Shown: piece after piece, positions 1 through 8,051 of the stretch | How positions within the stretch are numbered: position 1 is the first letter of the stretch | How the letters are laid out: each line of letters starts with the position of its first letter | Assembly (NCBI GenBank): GCA_964424545.1 | Contig: CAYRJN010000025.1 | Location: 1 to 29,848 of the forward strand | Source of the DNA: JAUVIB01 sp964424545 | Lineage (GTDB): Bacteria; Calditrichota; Calditrichia; Calditrichales; Calditrichaceae | Length of the DNA stretch: 29,848 nt | Direction: 5' to 3' | The notes under the pieces: model-generated | Databases searched by the model: none | What the model saw: the letters and a program-made list of their open reading frames with translations, nothing else | What the model was told of the DNA's origin: nothing | Program-made: the position numbers and the translations under genes

Positions 1-154
1 ATTTGTCTATTTAATACGTTTAGCAGGGTCATTGTGTTAAGCTTTTTATCTGATTGGCGGTGAAAAACCTACGCGTTTTTATTCGGCGCCGGTTGAGAAT
101 TGACTTTGCCCTGCACCTGTTTCAAATAAAGTCCCTGCTTGTCCGCTTAAAATC
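1..154. other. Window edge, no supported gene
   Basis: This is the stretch downstream of the minus-strand radical SAM gene. I see no convincing coding region. A minus-strand ATG at 30-32 opens a frame running off the window edge, but it has no ribosome binding site and only about ten codons are visible. No GC-rich hairpin followed by a T run was found here, so the end of the upstream operon is not visible. Confidence 0.4.
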
Positions 155-1105
155 TTATTTTTTATATCGCTTACCTTGCCAACTATCTTTCTCTTTTAAA
201 AAATCATCAAACATAGGCAACAATAAAGAGTTGCGAATACCCCATTTAGGAGCGATCAACATTGAAGGCGGCGATTCGCCGAAAAGCCTTTGTATCACGA
301 TATCAGGATTCAGATATTCCAGGAATTCGGAAAGGATTGCCATGTATTTTTGCGGCGTTAACAATGAAAACGGTTCTTTTTTATATTGTAGCGCAAGCGC
401 CGTATTTTTCACAATATGCAAATGGTGAACCTTTAGGAAATCAAATGGCAATTTGGAAAGAACACGCGCCGAATCAATCCATTGATTCTTATCTTCCCAC
501 GGGAAGCCGATGATGAGATGCGTGCAAATTTTAATACTGCGATTTTTACTGATTTCCAGGGCGTTTAAAAAACTTTTAACATCATGACCGCGATTAATAC
601 GTTTTAACGTATCGTCCGAAAGAGATTCCAAACCGTATTCCAGCGTTATATCGTAATGTTTCGCGAGGCTTTGTAAATAATCCAGTTTTTCTTCGTCAAT
701 ACAGTCCGGACGTGTACCGATTGTTAATCCTATCACCTCTTCGAATGCGAGCGCTTCTTCGTAATAGCGTTTTAGAAGGGCAAGCGGGGCGTAAGTATTG
801 CTGTAAGGTTGAAAATAGACGATAAATTTACGCAGATTATGGCGATATCTGCGCTTTAAATAGGTAATGCCTTCCTCAATCTGTTTTGTGATACTGTTTT
901 TTGACGTATTGTATGAAGGGTTAAAACTGTCGTTATTGCAGTAAATGCAGCCGCCCTTTCCCACCGAGCCGTCCCGATTTGGGCAGGTAAAACCGGCGTC
1001 GACGGTTACTTTCTGTACGCGCTCGCCAAAGGTCTTTTTTTGATAATCGCTAAAAGCGTTATATCGTTTTTTTGTCCCCCAAGGGAACAGTTCTTTATTC
1101 TCCAT
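155..1105 (-). CDS. YhcC-family (TIGR01212) radical SAM protein
   Basis: This 316-residue protein belongs to the YhcC/TIGR01212 radical SAM family, which has an Elp3-like iron-sulfur motif. The cluster cysteines are visible as C41, C53 and C56 in FTCPNRDGSVGKGGCIYC, a spacing wider than the classic CX3CX2C but normal for this family. Other family-like stretches are YFQPYSNTYAP, GTRPDC, LEYGLES and LKVHHLHIVKNT. It should bind a 4Fe-4S cluster and S-adenosylmethionine in the cytoplasm. The physiological substrate of the family is not something I can state from sequence. The ATG lies inside the end of the preceding NTPase gene (11-base overlap), so it is the last visible gene of a minus-strand operon and is probably translationally coupled. 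Length is full for the family. The family call is secure; the function is open. Confidence 0.9.
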   Translation of the reverse strand: MENKELFPWGTKKRYNAFSDYQKKTFGERVQKVTVDAGFTCPNRDGSVGKGGCIYCNNDSFNPSYNTSKNSITKQIEEGITYLKRRYRHNLRKFIVYFQPYSNTYAPLALLKRYYEEALAFEEVIGLTIGTRPDCIDEEKLDYLQSLAKHYDITLEYGLESLSDDTLKRINRGHDVKSFLNALEISKNRSIKICTHLIIGFPWEDKNQWIDSARVLSKLPFDFLKVHHLHIVKNTALALQYKKEPFSLLTPQKYMAILSEFLEYLNPDIVIQRLFGESPPSMLIAPKWGIRNSLLLPMFDDFLKEKDSWQGKRYKK

Positions 1106-1577
1106 CCGGAAGTTTTTCGCTAATGATAATTTTACCGAAATCTTTCAAATTAAAATGATTAATTACGCGTTTTGTTAATCGTTCCCTTACAACAAATAAA
1201 AGATTGCTGTCGAGCACCGGAAGTAATTGGCTTACAACGGGTTCGAACCCTTGCCCGTTTAATTCAAGGTGACCGATTTCATCTATAATAAGCCATCGAG
1301 GCTTTTTCTTATGCGCTCTGAGCAAGATTTGTTTTGCCCAATCAAAAGTATCGTTAAGGAAAATAAAATTACCGACTTTTACAAAATCTTTAGCATGCGT
1401 TTCATTTTCTATTTGCAACATTCTTTTTTCGCCGTTGCCTATATCCATAATATATTTTTTATCGCTGATTGACAACGTAATAACTCCGAGGCAGTTATCC
1501 GTTTTATCCGTCCATTGTTGTAAGCGCGTACTTTTCCCCGAGTGTATTTTTCCCCTGAATATATGAATGTTATTCAT
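1095..1577 (-). CDS. THEP1-like P-loop nucleoside-triphosphatase
   Basis: A 160-residue single-domain P-loop NTPase. Walker A is GKIHSGKST at residues 9-17, and Walker B is WLIIDEIGHLEL at about residues 91-102, with the DEIG-x-LEL signature typical of the THEP1/NTPase_1 (DUF2478-like) group. A late VVRERLTKRVI segment fits the family's conserved C-terminal part. Proteins of this group hydrolyse NTPs, but their cellular roles are mostly unsettled. Its ATG sits within the last codons of the upstream membrane-protein gene (8-base overlap), and its own end overlaps the radical SAM gene. The three are therefore probably made together. The coupling suggests that the NTPase works with the membrane protein, possibly as an energising or regulatory subunit; this is inference. 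It lacks the ABC signature (LSGGQ), so it is not an ordinary transporter ATPase. Confidence 0.8.
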   Translation of the reverse strand: MNNIHIFRGKIHSGKSTRLQQWTDKTDNCLGVITLSISDKKYIMDIGNGEKRMLQIENETHAKDFVKVGNFIFLNDTFDWAKQILLRAHKKKPRWLIIDEIGHLELNGQGFEPVVSQLLPVLDSNLLFVVRERLTKRVINHFNLKDFGKIIISEKLPDGE

Positions 1578-2640
1578 CGTTTTCCGTTTTTATATTAACG
1601 ACAAACATAAATAATAATTCAATAAATGTAAACAAGCGTTTGAAATATTTGTAACGCGCGGAATAATTCCAACATGCTTTGGCCGCACTTTTTATGAAGG
1701 GTAGTAAGTTCAGAACCGCCTGTACATCGCCTTCTCGTAAACGTTTTCTTTTATCCATGTAATTGTTGAAATATTTCATAATGATCGGAGAGATGAAGAA
1801 GAGCCATAAATTCATAATTAGTAGCGAGCGAATGAGCATAATAAGTGTTTTTGTAAATTGTGATTGATGCAGCGTAGCGTCAAAGTAGGAGATAGTAATT
1901 AACAGCGTTAAAAAGAGAAAGAGAGCAATTTTTTTCGGACGTCTCCACCAAGGTTTTCTTTGATTTTTCCTAAATGTTTTTTGCGGTTCTTTGTCATTGA
2001 TAGCTGCGGCCAATTCAGGAAAATATTTTTTATGCTCTTTTATCCGTTGCGGAAGAATTCCGGCAAACCAACCTGTGGCGATTCCCGAAAAAAGATGTAA
2101 GGTCAGGTAAAAAGCAATTAAATAGGCGCTTAGGTGAACGTTCGGTGATGTTAAATGTAAAAATGGCAATTGTTTTAATATATAAGATGTAAAGATGTCA
2201 ATAGAATCCCAAAAGGCGAATCCGAATACAATAGTAATAATAATTAATTTTTGTAAAGCCGATTGCAGTAAACAAAGCACTCCGAGAGTAAGCGCCGCCG
2301 CTCTGTAAAACAGAGGAGAAGAAAAAAGAAGTTCTCCGCTTATCCCTTGAAAAAGGACGGCGAAATAAGCGTTAGGAGGCGTATGCGGGCTGATTAAGCC
2401 TTTTATGATGATCACCGTTAACGTGGCATTTAATATAGCGCCGCGTTTAGGCGCGTAATACCCGATTAAAGAAATAAAAATAACCGCAGCAGAGCTGATA
2501 AATAAACCGGTAAAAGGAAGGCGGGCGGCATGTAGGAAACCGCCCAGAGCCGATTCGCTCAATGCCCACAGAACAGTGATATTTCGTATAACGCGCTGCG
2601 AATTTTTCGCCTTATATTCCGATTGCGGCCAGTTTGTCAT
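1570..2640 (-). CDS. Multi-spanning membrane protein, possibly ECF-transporter-like
   Basis: A 356-residue integral membrane protein in two hydrophobic halves joined by a basic linker (KNQRKPWWRRPKK, about residues 222-234). The first half has about five to six membrane segments and contains LWALSESALGGFLHAARLPF, a pattern that reminds me of substrate-binding S components of ECF vitamin transporters. The second half has two or three more segments and ends with a cytoplasmic-type stretch (LLPFIKSAAKACWNYSAR) loosely like the end of EcfT/CbiQ proteins. I cannot confirm homology, so the safe call is an uncharacterised membrane protein. It starts 17 bases after the pgi stop codon, with a G-rich sequence as a possible ribosome binding site, and overlaps the NTPase gene by 8 bases. 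No ABC ATPase gene is adjacent. Confidence 0.6.
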   Translation of the reverse strand: MTNWPQSEYKAKNSQRVIRNITVLWALSESALGGFLHAARLPFTGLFISSAAVIFISLIGYYAPKRGAILNATLTVIIIKGLISPHTPPNAYFAVLFQGISGELLFSSPLFYRAAALTLGVLCLLQSALQKLIIITIVFGFAFWDSIDIFTSYILKQLPFLHLTSPNVHLSAYLIAFYLTLHLFSGIATGWFAGILPQRIKEHKKYFPELAAAINDKEPQKTFRKNQRKPWWRRPKKIALFLFLTLLITISYFDATLHQSQFTKTLIMLIRSLLIMNLWLFFISPIIMKYFNNYMDKRKRLREGDVQAVLNLLPFIKSAAKACWNYSARYKYFKRLFTFIELLFMFVVNIKTENDE

Positions 2641-2657
2641 TGCCCCCCAAAGCCGCC

Positions 2658-4037
2658 TTATATAATAAAAAGTTGTTTTTTGTCAAGTTGTTCTAAAATC
2701 TCTTTTTTCTTCTTTTCAAAGCCTTTTCGTCCCATTAAAGCATAAGTGGCAATTTTCCCTTCTTCCACTCCGGGTTGATTAAACGCGTTAATGTTCAACA
2801 ATCCTCCGGCGAAAGCCGTCGCCGTTTCCAAAAGCATAAAAAATTGTCCGATTGTGGCGGCGTTAACCTCCGGAAATTTGATTGTCAGATTCGGTCTTTC
2901 GTTGTTGCTCAAGGCGATTTCAGTGGCTTTTTTTTCGCTGTTGATCAATTCTCCCAAAGTTTTGCCGCTTAAATAGTCAAATTCGGGAATATATTTAAAA
3001 TGGTTTTCCAAGGGGTCGTTTATTTTGAATTTTTCAACTTCGAGGAAAGTAATAACTTTATCATTAGGCCCTTCTACGTAAAGTTGAACTTGCGAATGCT
3101 GGTCGGTAGTGCCGAGTGCCTTCACCGGCGTCTGCCCCGTTTCAACAGTGTTGCCGTCGTTGTCGGTGCGTTTGCCGAGACTTTCCGCCCAAAGCTGACG
3201 GTACCAGTCGGCAAGGTCTCTTATTTTATTGCTGTAGGGCATCATCACGCTGATGTTTTTACCTTTTTTCATATAAAGAGAATGTATTGCCGCATAAATA
3301 AAAGCGGGGTTTTCTTCTAGCTTTTGACTGCGGCAGATTTGCGCCATTTCGCGCGCGCCCTGCATAAGTTCTTGAATATTAATTCCCGAAACGGCGGCCG
3401 AAATAAGACCAACGGGGGTCAAAACGGAAAAACGTCCGCCTACATTCGGCGGGATACGAAAGCATTTTATGGGATATTCTCTGGCGATTTGATTTAACAG
3501 CCCCTCAACCGGATCGGTTGTAAAAAGGATATTTTTATAGAAATGGTCGCCTAAGCTTTCTTGCAAATATTTAACGAAATAAAGCATGGTCGCTGCCGTT
3601 TCGGCCGTACCGCCGGACTTTGAAACAACATGAAACAGCGTTTTTGAAACATCGATATGCTGCATCAGGTCATGCAGCCAGTCCGGGTCTACATTATCGG
3701 GGAAAAACATTTTCGGTTTAGTATCTAAATTATAATAGGAATCCAGCAATGAATTCTGCAAAGCAATCGGCCCTAAAGCCGATCCGCCTATACCAATGTG
3801 CACGTAAGCTTCATAACGATTTTTTATGGCATTGGCATAAGTGATAATTTCATCGATAATATCATGATTTTCGGGTAAAGCGAGAAAACCGAGTTTTCCC
3901 TCCTCCGTGCTTTTAATCAGGTTCTTTAATATATTATTTCCATCTGCAATCAATTCGCTGATATCTTCTTGCCTAAGGCCATGATTGTGCCCGATATTTA
4001 TATCCATTACATTTGAATAGTCCAATTTCAATGTCAT
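2658..4037 (-). CDS. pgi: Glucose-6-phosphate isomerase
   Basis: Phosphoglucose isomerase interconverts glucose 6-phosphate and fructose 6-phosphate in glycolysis and gluconeogenesis in the cytosol. Family motifs include the phosphate-binding HIGIGGSALGPIAL, VVSKSGGTAETAAT, NVGGRFSVLTPVGL, the WYRQLWAESLGK region and the C-terminal QPGVEEGKIATYALMGR. With the start at 4037 the protein has 459 residues, normal for the shorter bacterial form. I prefer that ATG over the one at 4082 because AAGGAG (4044-4049) lies six bases before it, while the 15-codon extension has no good ribosome binding site and contains the SD itself. It is the first gene of a minus-strand unit with the membrane protein, NTPase and radical SAM genes. 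It lies downstream of the clpC terminator, so it needs readthrough or its own promoter in 4040-4095. Confidence 0.95.
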   Translation of the reverse strand: MTLKLDYSNVMDINIGHNHGLRQEDISELIADGNNILKNLIKSTEEGKLGFLALPENHDIIDEIITYANAIKNRYEAYVHIGIGGSALGPIALQNSLLDSYYNLDTKPKMFFPDNVDPDWLHDLMQHIDVSKTLFHVVSKSGGTAETAATMLYFVKYLQESLGDHFYKNILFTTDPVEGLLNQIAREYPIKCFRIPPNVGGRFSVLTPVGLISAAVSGINIQELMQGAREMAQICRSQKLEENPAFIYAAIHSLYMKKGKNISVMMPYSNKIRDLADWYRQLWAESLGKRTDNDGNTVETGQTPVKALGTTDQHSQVQLYVEGPNDKVITFLEVEKFKINDPLENHFKYIPEFDYLSGKTLGELINSEKKATEIALSNNERPNLTIKFPEVNAATIGQFFMLLETATAFAGGLLNINAFNQPGVEEGKIATYALMGRKGFEKKKKEILEQLDKKQLFII

Positions 4038-4043
4038 TCTTTT

Positions 4044-4049
4044 CTCCTT
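4044..4049 (-). promoter_or_regulatory. Ribosome binding site deciding the pgi start
   Basis: On the minus strand the sequence reads AAGGAG, then six bases, then ATG at 4037. This favours the internal start over the upstream ATG at 4082. Confidence 0.75.
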
Positions 4050-4065
4050 CCTCTTCGGCTCAATA

Positions 4066-4086
4066 ATATTTGCGTTGGGCAAATAT
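4066..4086. repeat. Inverted repeat upstream of pgi
   Basis: A perfect 7-base inverted repeat: ATATTTG at 4066-4072 and CAAATAT at 4080-4086, separated by seven bases. It lies between the clpC terminator and the pgi start, where a pgi promoter would have to be. It may be an operator for a dimeric regulator or a weak leader hairpin; it may also be chance in AT-rich DNA. Confidence 0.4.
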
Positions 4087-4090
4087 ACGC

Positions 4091-4131
4091 TATAAAATAA
4101 AAAAGCCCAAGTGAAAAATTCACCCGGGCTT
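4091..4131 (-). terminator. Intrinsic terminator after clpC
   Basis: On the minus strand, arms at 4119-4131 and 4103-4115 pair over 13 bases with a three-base loop. Two of the pairs are G-U wobbles in the minus-strand RNA, whereas the same positions mismatch in the plus-strand RNA. The hairpin is followed directly by a T-rich tract (TTTTTTATTTTATA). The orientation therefore fits clpC, whose stop codon lies 26 bases upstream. Confidence 0.85.
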
Positions 4132-4156
4132 AAATTTCTCTGATAAGTTTTTAGCG

Positions 4157-6619
4157 TTAATTTACCGCAGTGGGTTCTTTGCGGTCGATTTCGATAAAAC
4201 TTAACTCGTTTTTATTCTTTAATTTCACCTGAATTATACTGCCGTCGGAAAATGTGCCTTTTAAAAGTTCGTCGGCAATGGGGTCTTCTATGTTTTTCTG
4301 AATTGAACGTTTGAGCTGACGCGCGCCGTAAACAGGATCAAAGCCTTTTTCGGCAATAAATTTTTTTGCACCTTCTGTCAAATGAAATTCAATATGTCTC
4401 TCTCTTAATTTTTTTAATACTTCTTTGATAGCCAAATCCACAATTTTAACTGCCTCGTTGATAGAAAGCTGTTTGAAGAAGATTATATCATCTACGCGAT
4501 TTAAAAATTCCGGATTAAAAGTGCGTTTTAGTTCATCCGAAAGTTTACTTTTCATATTTTCAAATTTGTTCTCATCCTTTGAATGGGTAAAACCGTAGCT
4601 GCTCATATTTTTAATATCTTTAATGCCGATATTGGAAGTCATTATTAAAATAGTATTTTTAAAATCGATTTTATGTCCCAATGAATCGGTTAAGTGGCCT
4701 TCGTCCAAAACTTGTAACAGTAGATTAAACAAATCCGGATGGGCTTTTTCGATCTCATCCAATAAAATAACGGAATATGGATTGCGGCGCACCTTTTCGG
4801 TTAAAATACCGCCTTCTTCATATCCCACGTAACCGGGAGGAGAGCCTACCAAGCGTGAAACGGTAAATTTTTCCATATATTCGCTCATATCAATGCGGAT
4901 AAGAGCGTTTTCATCGTCAAACAGATACTCGGCTAATTTTTTGGCAAGATAGGTCTTGCCTACCCCGGTCGGGCCGAGAAAAATAAACGATCCGATCGGT
5001 TTGTTGGGATCTTTTAATCCTGCCCGCGCCCGTCTGATAGCCTTGGTGATCGTCGTTACGGCGTCGTTTTGTCCTATTATTTCCTTTTGCAGCTGCTCAG
5101 CCATTTTCAGTAATTTGGCCGATTCGTTAACCCCGATGCGGTGAGTGGGTATCCCCGTTATCATAGAAACAACTGCCGAAATATCTTCTTGCTTTACCGT
5201 AGATATTTTAATTTCTTCTTCCGCTTCCCATTGGGTTCTTGCCGCTTCAAGCTCGTCGGAAAGTTTTCTTTCGATATCCCTCAGTTTTGCCGCTTTTTCA
5301 AAATCTTGATTTTTAGCGAGGGATTCCTTTTCCGTACGAATTCGTTCAATTTCCGTTTCCAGCTCAACGATGTTTTCAGGTACGACAATATTGGCAATAT
5401 GTACTCGCGATCCGGCTTCATCCAGCACGTCAATCGCTTTATCCGGAAAATTTTTATCGGTAATATAACGGTCGGAAAGCGTTATTACGGCCTTAATGGC
5501 TTCATCGGAATATTTGACGTGATGATGCTCTTCATAATAGGGCTTAACGGTATTCAAAATTTCCAAAGTCTCTTCCGGACTGGTCGGATGCACCATCACT
5601 TTTTGAAAACGCCGTTCCAAGGCTCCGTCTTTTTCGATATGCATGCGGTACTCGTCAAGCGTTGTGGCCCCGATACATTGCAGCTCTCCGCGCGCCAAAG
5701 CGGGTTTAAACATATTGGAAGCGTCAAGAGAGCCCGAAGCGCCGCCGGCGCCGACGATGGTATGAAGCTCATCGATAAATAAAATAATGTTTTTATTTTT
5801 CTCCAATTCGGCCATGATCGCTTTCATGCGTTCTTCAAACTGTCCCCGATATTTGGTGCCGGCCACGATAGAGCCCATGTCCATGGCCACAACGCGTTTA
5901 TTATGCAAAACGCGCGATACTTTTTTTTGCGCTATTCTTAACGCCAGGCCTTCGGCAATGGCTGTTTTCCCCACGCCCGGTTCGCCGATTAAAACGGGAT
6001 TGTTTTTTTTGCGTCTGCTTAATATCTGGGCAACGCGTTGTATCTCTTTATCTCTGCCGATAATCGGATCTAATTTGCCGTCGATTGCCGCCTGAGTCAA
6101 ATCATGCCCGAAATGATCGAGCGCCGGTGTTTTGGTTTTTTCGCTTTTTTGCCCTTGCTGGTTTTTTTGCGCTTCTCCCGGTTTGCCGGCTAAAATGTTT
6201 TCAAGCTCAGTATAACATGCCGCATAATCGATATCGAAAGTAAGTAATATCTGAGCGGCGAGGCTATCTTTTTCTTTTAAAATGGAGAGCAATAAATGTT
6301 CGGTGCCGATTACGTCGTTTTTAAAGTTTTTTGCCTCAATATAAGTTAATTTAAGTGCTTTTTCGGCTCTTTTCGATAACGGTAAATTGCCTATTGTCAT
6401 AATTCCGCCTGAAGCGATGGTGGAATCTTCTATAGATTTTTTAAGGTTGTTAAAATTACAACCGAGATTTTGTAAAATTTTTACGGCGACTCCCTCGCCC
6501 TCCTTTATAATTCCAAGGAGCAAATGCTCCGTCCCGATATAATCGTGACCAAGGCGCATAGCCTCTTCTTTTGAATAACGAATTACTTTTTGAACTCTAT
6601 TTGTAAAATTATTTTTCAT
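4157..6619 (-). CDS. clpC: ATP-dependent Clp protease ATP-binding subunit ClpC
   Basis: A Hsp100/AAA+ unfoldase that feeds substrates to ClpP in the cytoplasm. With the start at 6619 it has 820 residues. Domain order: two Clp N-terminal repeats (about 1-145, each with an IGTEHLLL motif), first AAA+ module with Walker A GEPGVGKT (212-219) and ILFIDELHT, a middle region with a UVR-like coiled segment (about 425-450), second AAA+ module with GPTGVGKT (about 548) and VILLDEIEKAHPD, then the D2-small domain. The ClpP-docking loop appears as SYGF near residue 675, where most family members have Leu/Ile/Val before GF. The TTG at 6652 gives 11 more codons, but the predicted transcript begins near 6650 and AAGGA precedes the ATG at 6619, so I chose the latter. 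No ctsR, mcsA or mcsB lies next to it. Confidence 0.97.
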   Translation of the reverse strand: MKNNFTNRVQKVIRYSKEEAMRLGHDYIGTEHLLLGIIKEGEGVAVKILQNLGCNFNNLKKSIEDSTIASGGIMTIGNLPLSKRAEKALKLTYIEAKNFKNDVIGTEHLLLSILKEKDSLAAQILLTFDIDYAACYTELENILAGKPGEAQKNQQGQKSEKTKTPALDHFGHDLTQAAIDGKLDPIIGRDKEIQRVAQILSRRKKNNPVLIGEPGVGKTAIAEGLALRIAQKKVSRVLHNKRVVAMDMGSIVAGTKYRGQFEERMKAIMAELEKNKNIILFIDELHTIVGAGGASGSLDASNMFKPALARGELQCIGATTLDEYRMHIEKDGALERRFQKVMVHPTSPEETLEILNTVKPYYEEHHHVKYSDEAIKAVITLSDRYITDKNFPDKAIDVLDEAGSRVHIANIVVPENIVELETEIERIRTEKESLAKNQDFEKAAKLRDIERKLSDELEAARTQWEAEEEIKISTVKQEDISAVVSMITGIPTHRIGVNESAKLLKMAEQLQKEIIGQNDAVTTITKAIRRARAGLKDPNKPIGSFIFLGPTGVGKTYLAKKLAEYLFDDENALIRIDMSEYMEKFTVSRLVGSPPGYVGYEEGGILTEKVRRNPYSVILLDEIEKAHPDLFNLLLQVLDEGHLTDSLGHKIDFKNTILIMTSNIGIKDIKNMSSYGFTHSKDENKFENMKSKLSDELKRTFNPEFLNRVDDIIFFKQLSINEAVKIVDLAIKEVLKKLRERHIEFHLTEGAKKFIAEKGFDPVYGARQLKRSIQKNIEDPIADELLKGTFSDGSIIQVKLKNKNELSFIEIDRKEPTAVN

Positions 6620-7029
6620 TGTCGTCCTTATACTATTTTCATTTTCCTTCAATAGTAATTTAGTTTATAACGGTCAATCTGTCAAGCAAATCGACTTCAC
6701 ATCCATCCGCCACTTTATAGAACGATCATTAGCGCCAAATTGTTCCGTTAAGGAGTTATTCGAAATATATGAACAGTCTTGTGATTTGTGGTGACCATCG
6801 TCATTTTGCCGTTTTTATTTTCAATTAACTTATTGTATATAATAAACTTTTTACAATAATTGGGAGAGATAAGATTTTTTATATATATTTGAACAGCGGA
6901 AAAAAGGCAATAAATAAGTACGTTTGATTTCGCATCAGCATTTTATTGTTTCTTTTGTCTGCGACAAGTTCAAATTTTTGATCTCTAAAGCAATGAGCTG
7001 TGTTGCATTATTAAACATAGGGAGGAAAA
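6620..7029. promoter_or_regulatory. Divergent intergenic region between clpC and the META-domain gene
   Basis: About 410 bases separate two divergent genes. The left end carries the clpC promoter. A TATAAT at 6838-6843 in very AT-rich sequence could be a plus-strand -10 box, but no good -35 box was found at 16-18 bases. Another weak element is a 5-base inverted repeat TTGTC-TGC-GACAA near 6957-6969. The right end has GGGAGG just before the ATG at 7030. A short hydrophobic GTG-started frame of 22 codons near 6790-6860 has no ribosome binding site. I see no tRNA or recognised riboswitch. Confidence 0.4.
6657..6685 (-). promoter_or_regulatory. Sigma70-type promoter of clpC
   Basis: On the minus strand: -35 TTGACA at 6680-6685, a 17-base spacer, and -10 TAAATT at 6657-6662. 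The expected transcription start is near 6650, about 30 bases before the clpC ATG at 6619. The -35 box is a perfect consensus match. Confidence 0.75.
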
Positions 7030-7902
7030 ATGAAGATATCTAAAATTTCCGTAAGTTTTATTATTATCGGCGTATTTTTATTTAAGAGTTGCGCTCAAAA
7101 AGATATACTCTCGAAAAAATCATTAAAAAATCTGACGTATCAAAACGAATCGGTTAATTTCGGCAAAGCTCCGCTTAAAGATGGTGAATTCATCGAAAGC
7201 GCCGCACCCGGATCAGTCAGTAAAACGCGCGTTGTGTTACGGCAGAAACCGGTTTATGGAACGATTAAGGGGGAAAGAGCGGCAGCCGTTATTCTTGTTA
7301 CCGATTCTCCCGGCAGCGGTGTTTTTTATGATCTTGCCGTAGTAACGGAAAATATGAATAACAGCGACGTTATTCCAGTGGTAAACCTCGGGGACCGCAT
7401 AAAAGTCAATTCGATTGTTTTCTCGGGAGATTCCATTATCGTTGATATGAATACACAGGCGAAAGGCGAGTCGATGGCGAAACATTCCAATCGGGAGTTA
7501 CGTAAGTTTATAGTTATTCAGGGAAATGAATTACGGGAAATGAAAAAAGAGAAAAAGTCGGACAATAGTCTCACTGATGTCGATTGGAAATTAGAGCGGG
7601 TTGCCTATGCAAATGATACCGAAAAAGTGATAAAACAACCGGAGAAATACAGGCTTTACCTGAGCGAAGATAAAAAAGTGAGTATTCGCGCAGATTGTAA
7701 CCGCGGTTTCGGCAGTTTTAATATTGAAGGCTCCGCATTAACAATCAGTATATTGGGGACTACCCGCGCTATGTGTGAACTTCAATCTTTTTCGAAGAAA
7801 TATATTTCCGAACTACAAGACGTTGTAAGTTATATATTGAAAGATGATAAACTGTATCTTTCATTAAAATATGATGGCGGTATTATGGAATTCAGAAAGT
7901 AA
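7030..7902 (+). CDS. META-domain envelope protein, possible lipoprotein
   Basis: A 290-residue exported protein. The N-terminus is a hydrophobic signal ending in LFKSCAQKD; Cys21 could be lipidated, but Lys before Ser-Cys makes a poor lipobox. The C-terminal part (about 180-290) is a META domain, as in HslJ: DVDWKLERV, ADCNRGFG and the hallmark TTRAMC are all present. The middle part (about 45-165), including AAAVILVTDSPGSGVFYDLA and NLGDRIKVNSI, resembles a domain I have seen preceding META domains in other proteins, of unknown function. META proteins are secreted or periplasmic and have been tied to stress or antibiotic tolerance in some bacteria; the role here is unknown. The start is supported by GGGAGG seven bases upstream. 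It appears monocistronic, divergent from clpC and 149 bases before parA. Confidence 0.85.
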   Translation: MKISKISVSFIIIGVFLFKSCAQKDILSKKSLKNLTYQNESVNFGKAPLKDGEFIESAAPGSVSKTRVVLRQKPVYGTIKGERAAAVILVTDSPGSGVFYDLAVVTENMNNSDVIPVVNLGDRIKVNSIVFSGDSIIVDMNTQAKGESMAKHSNRELRKFIVIQGNELREMKKEKKSDNSLTDVDWKLERVAYANDTEKVIKQPEKYRLYLSEDKKVSIRADCNRGFGSFNIEGSALTISILGTTRAMCELQSFSKKYISELQDVVSYILKDDKLYLSLKYDGGIMEFRK

Positions 7903-8051
7903 TGAGAAACGGATTTTGAAAAAGTTACTTGATTTAAAGCTGTAAAAAAATTAACTTTATAAGTTGCAGAACAAATAATTAATAATTAATTGGTTATTGA
8001 ATTCTTTTTGCTATGGAAAACTGATATTAAATTATTGGGAAAGTACCGATT

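Noticed and set aside
5141..5782. 213-residue plus-strand open frame opposite clpC
   Set aside because: It lies fully inside clpC on the other strand, has no recognisable motif and mirrors the codon structure of the real gene.
6671..6685. Tandem GTCAA elements at the clpC -35 box resembling a CtsR operator
   Set aside because: The spacing between the repeats is 8 bases instead of the 10 expected for CtsR heptads, the second repeat is simply the -35 box, and no ctsR gene is nearby.
6790..6860. Short hydrophobic GTG-started frame (22 codons) between clpC and the META gene
   Set aside because: No ribosome binding site and no supporting context; in AT-rich DNA a short hydrophobic frame is expected by chance.
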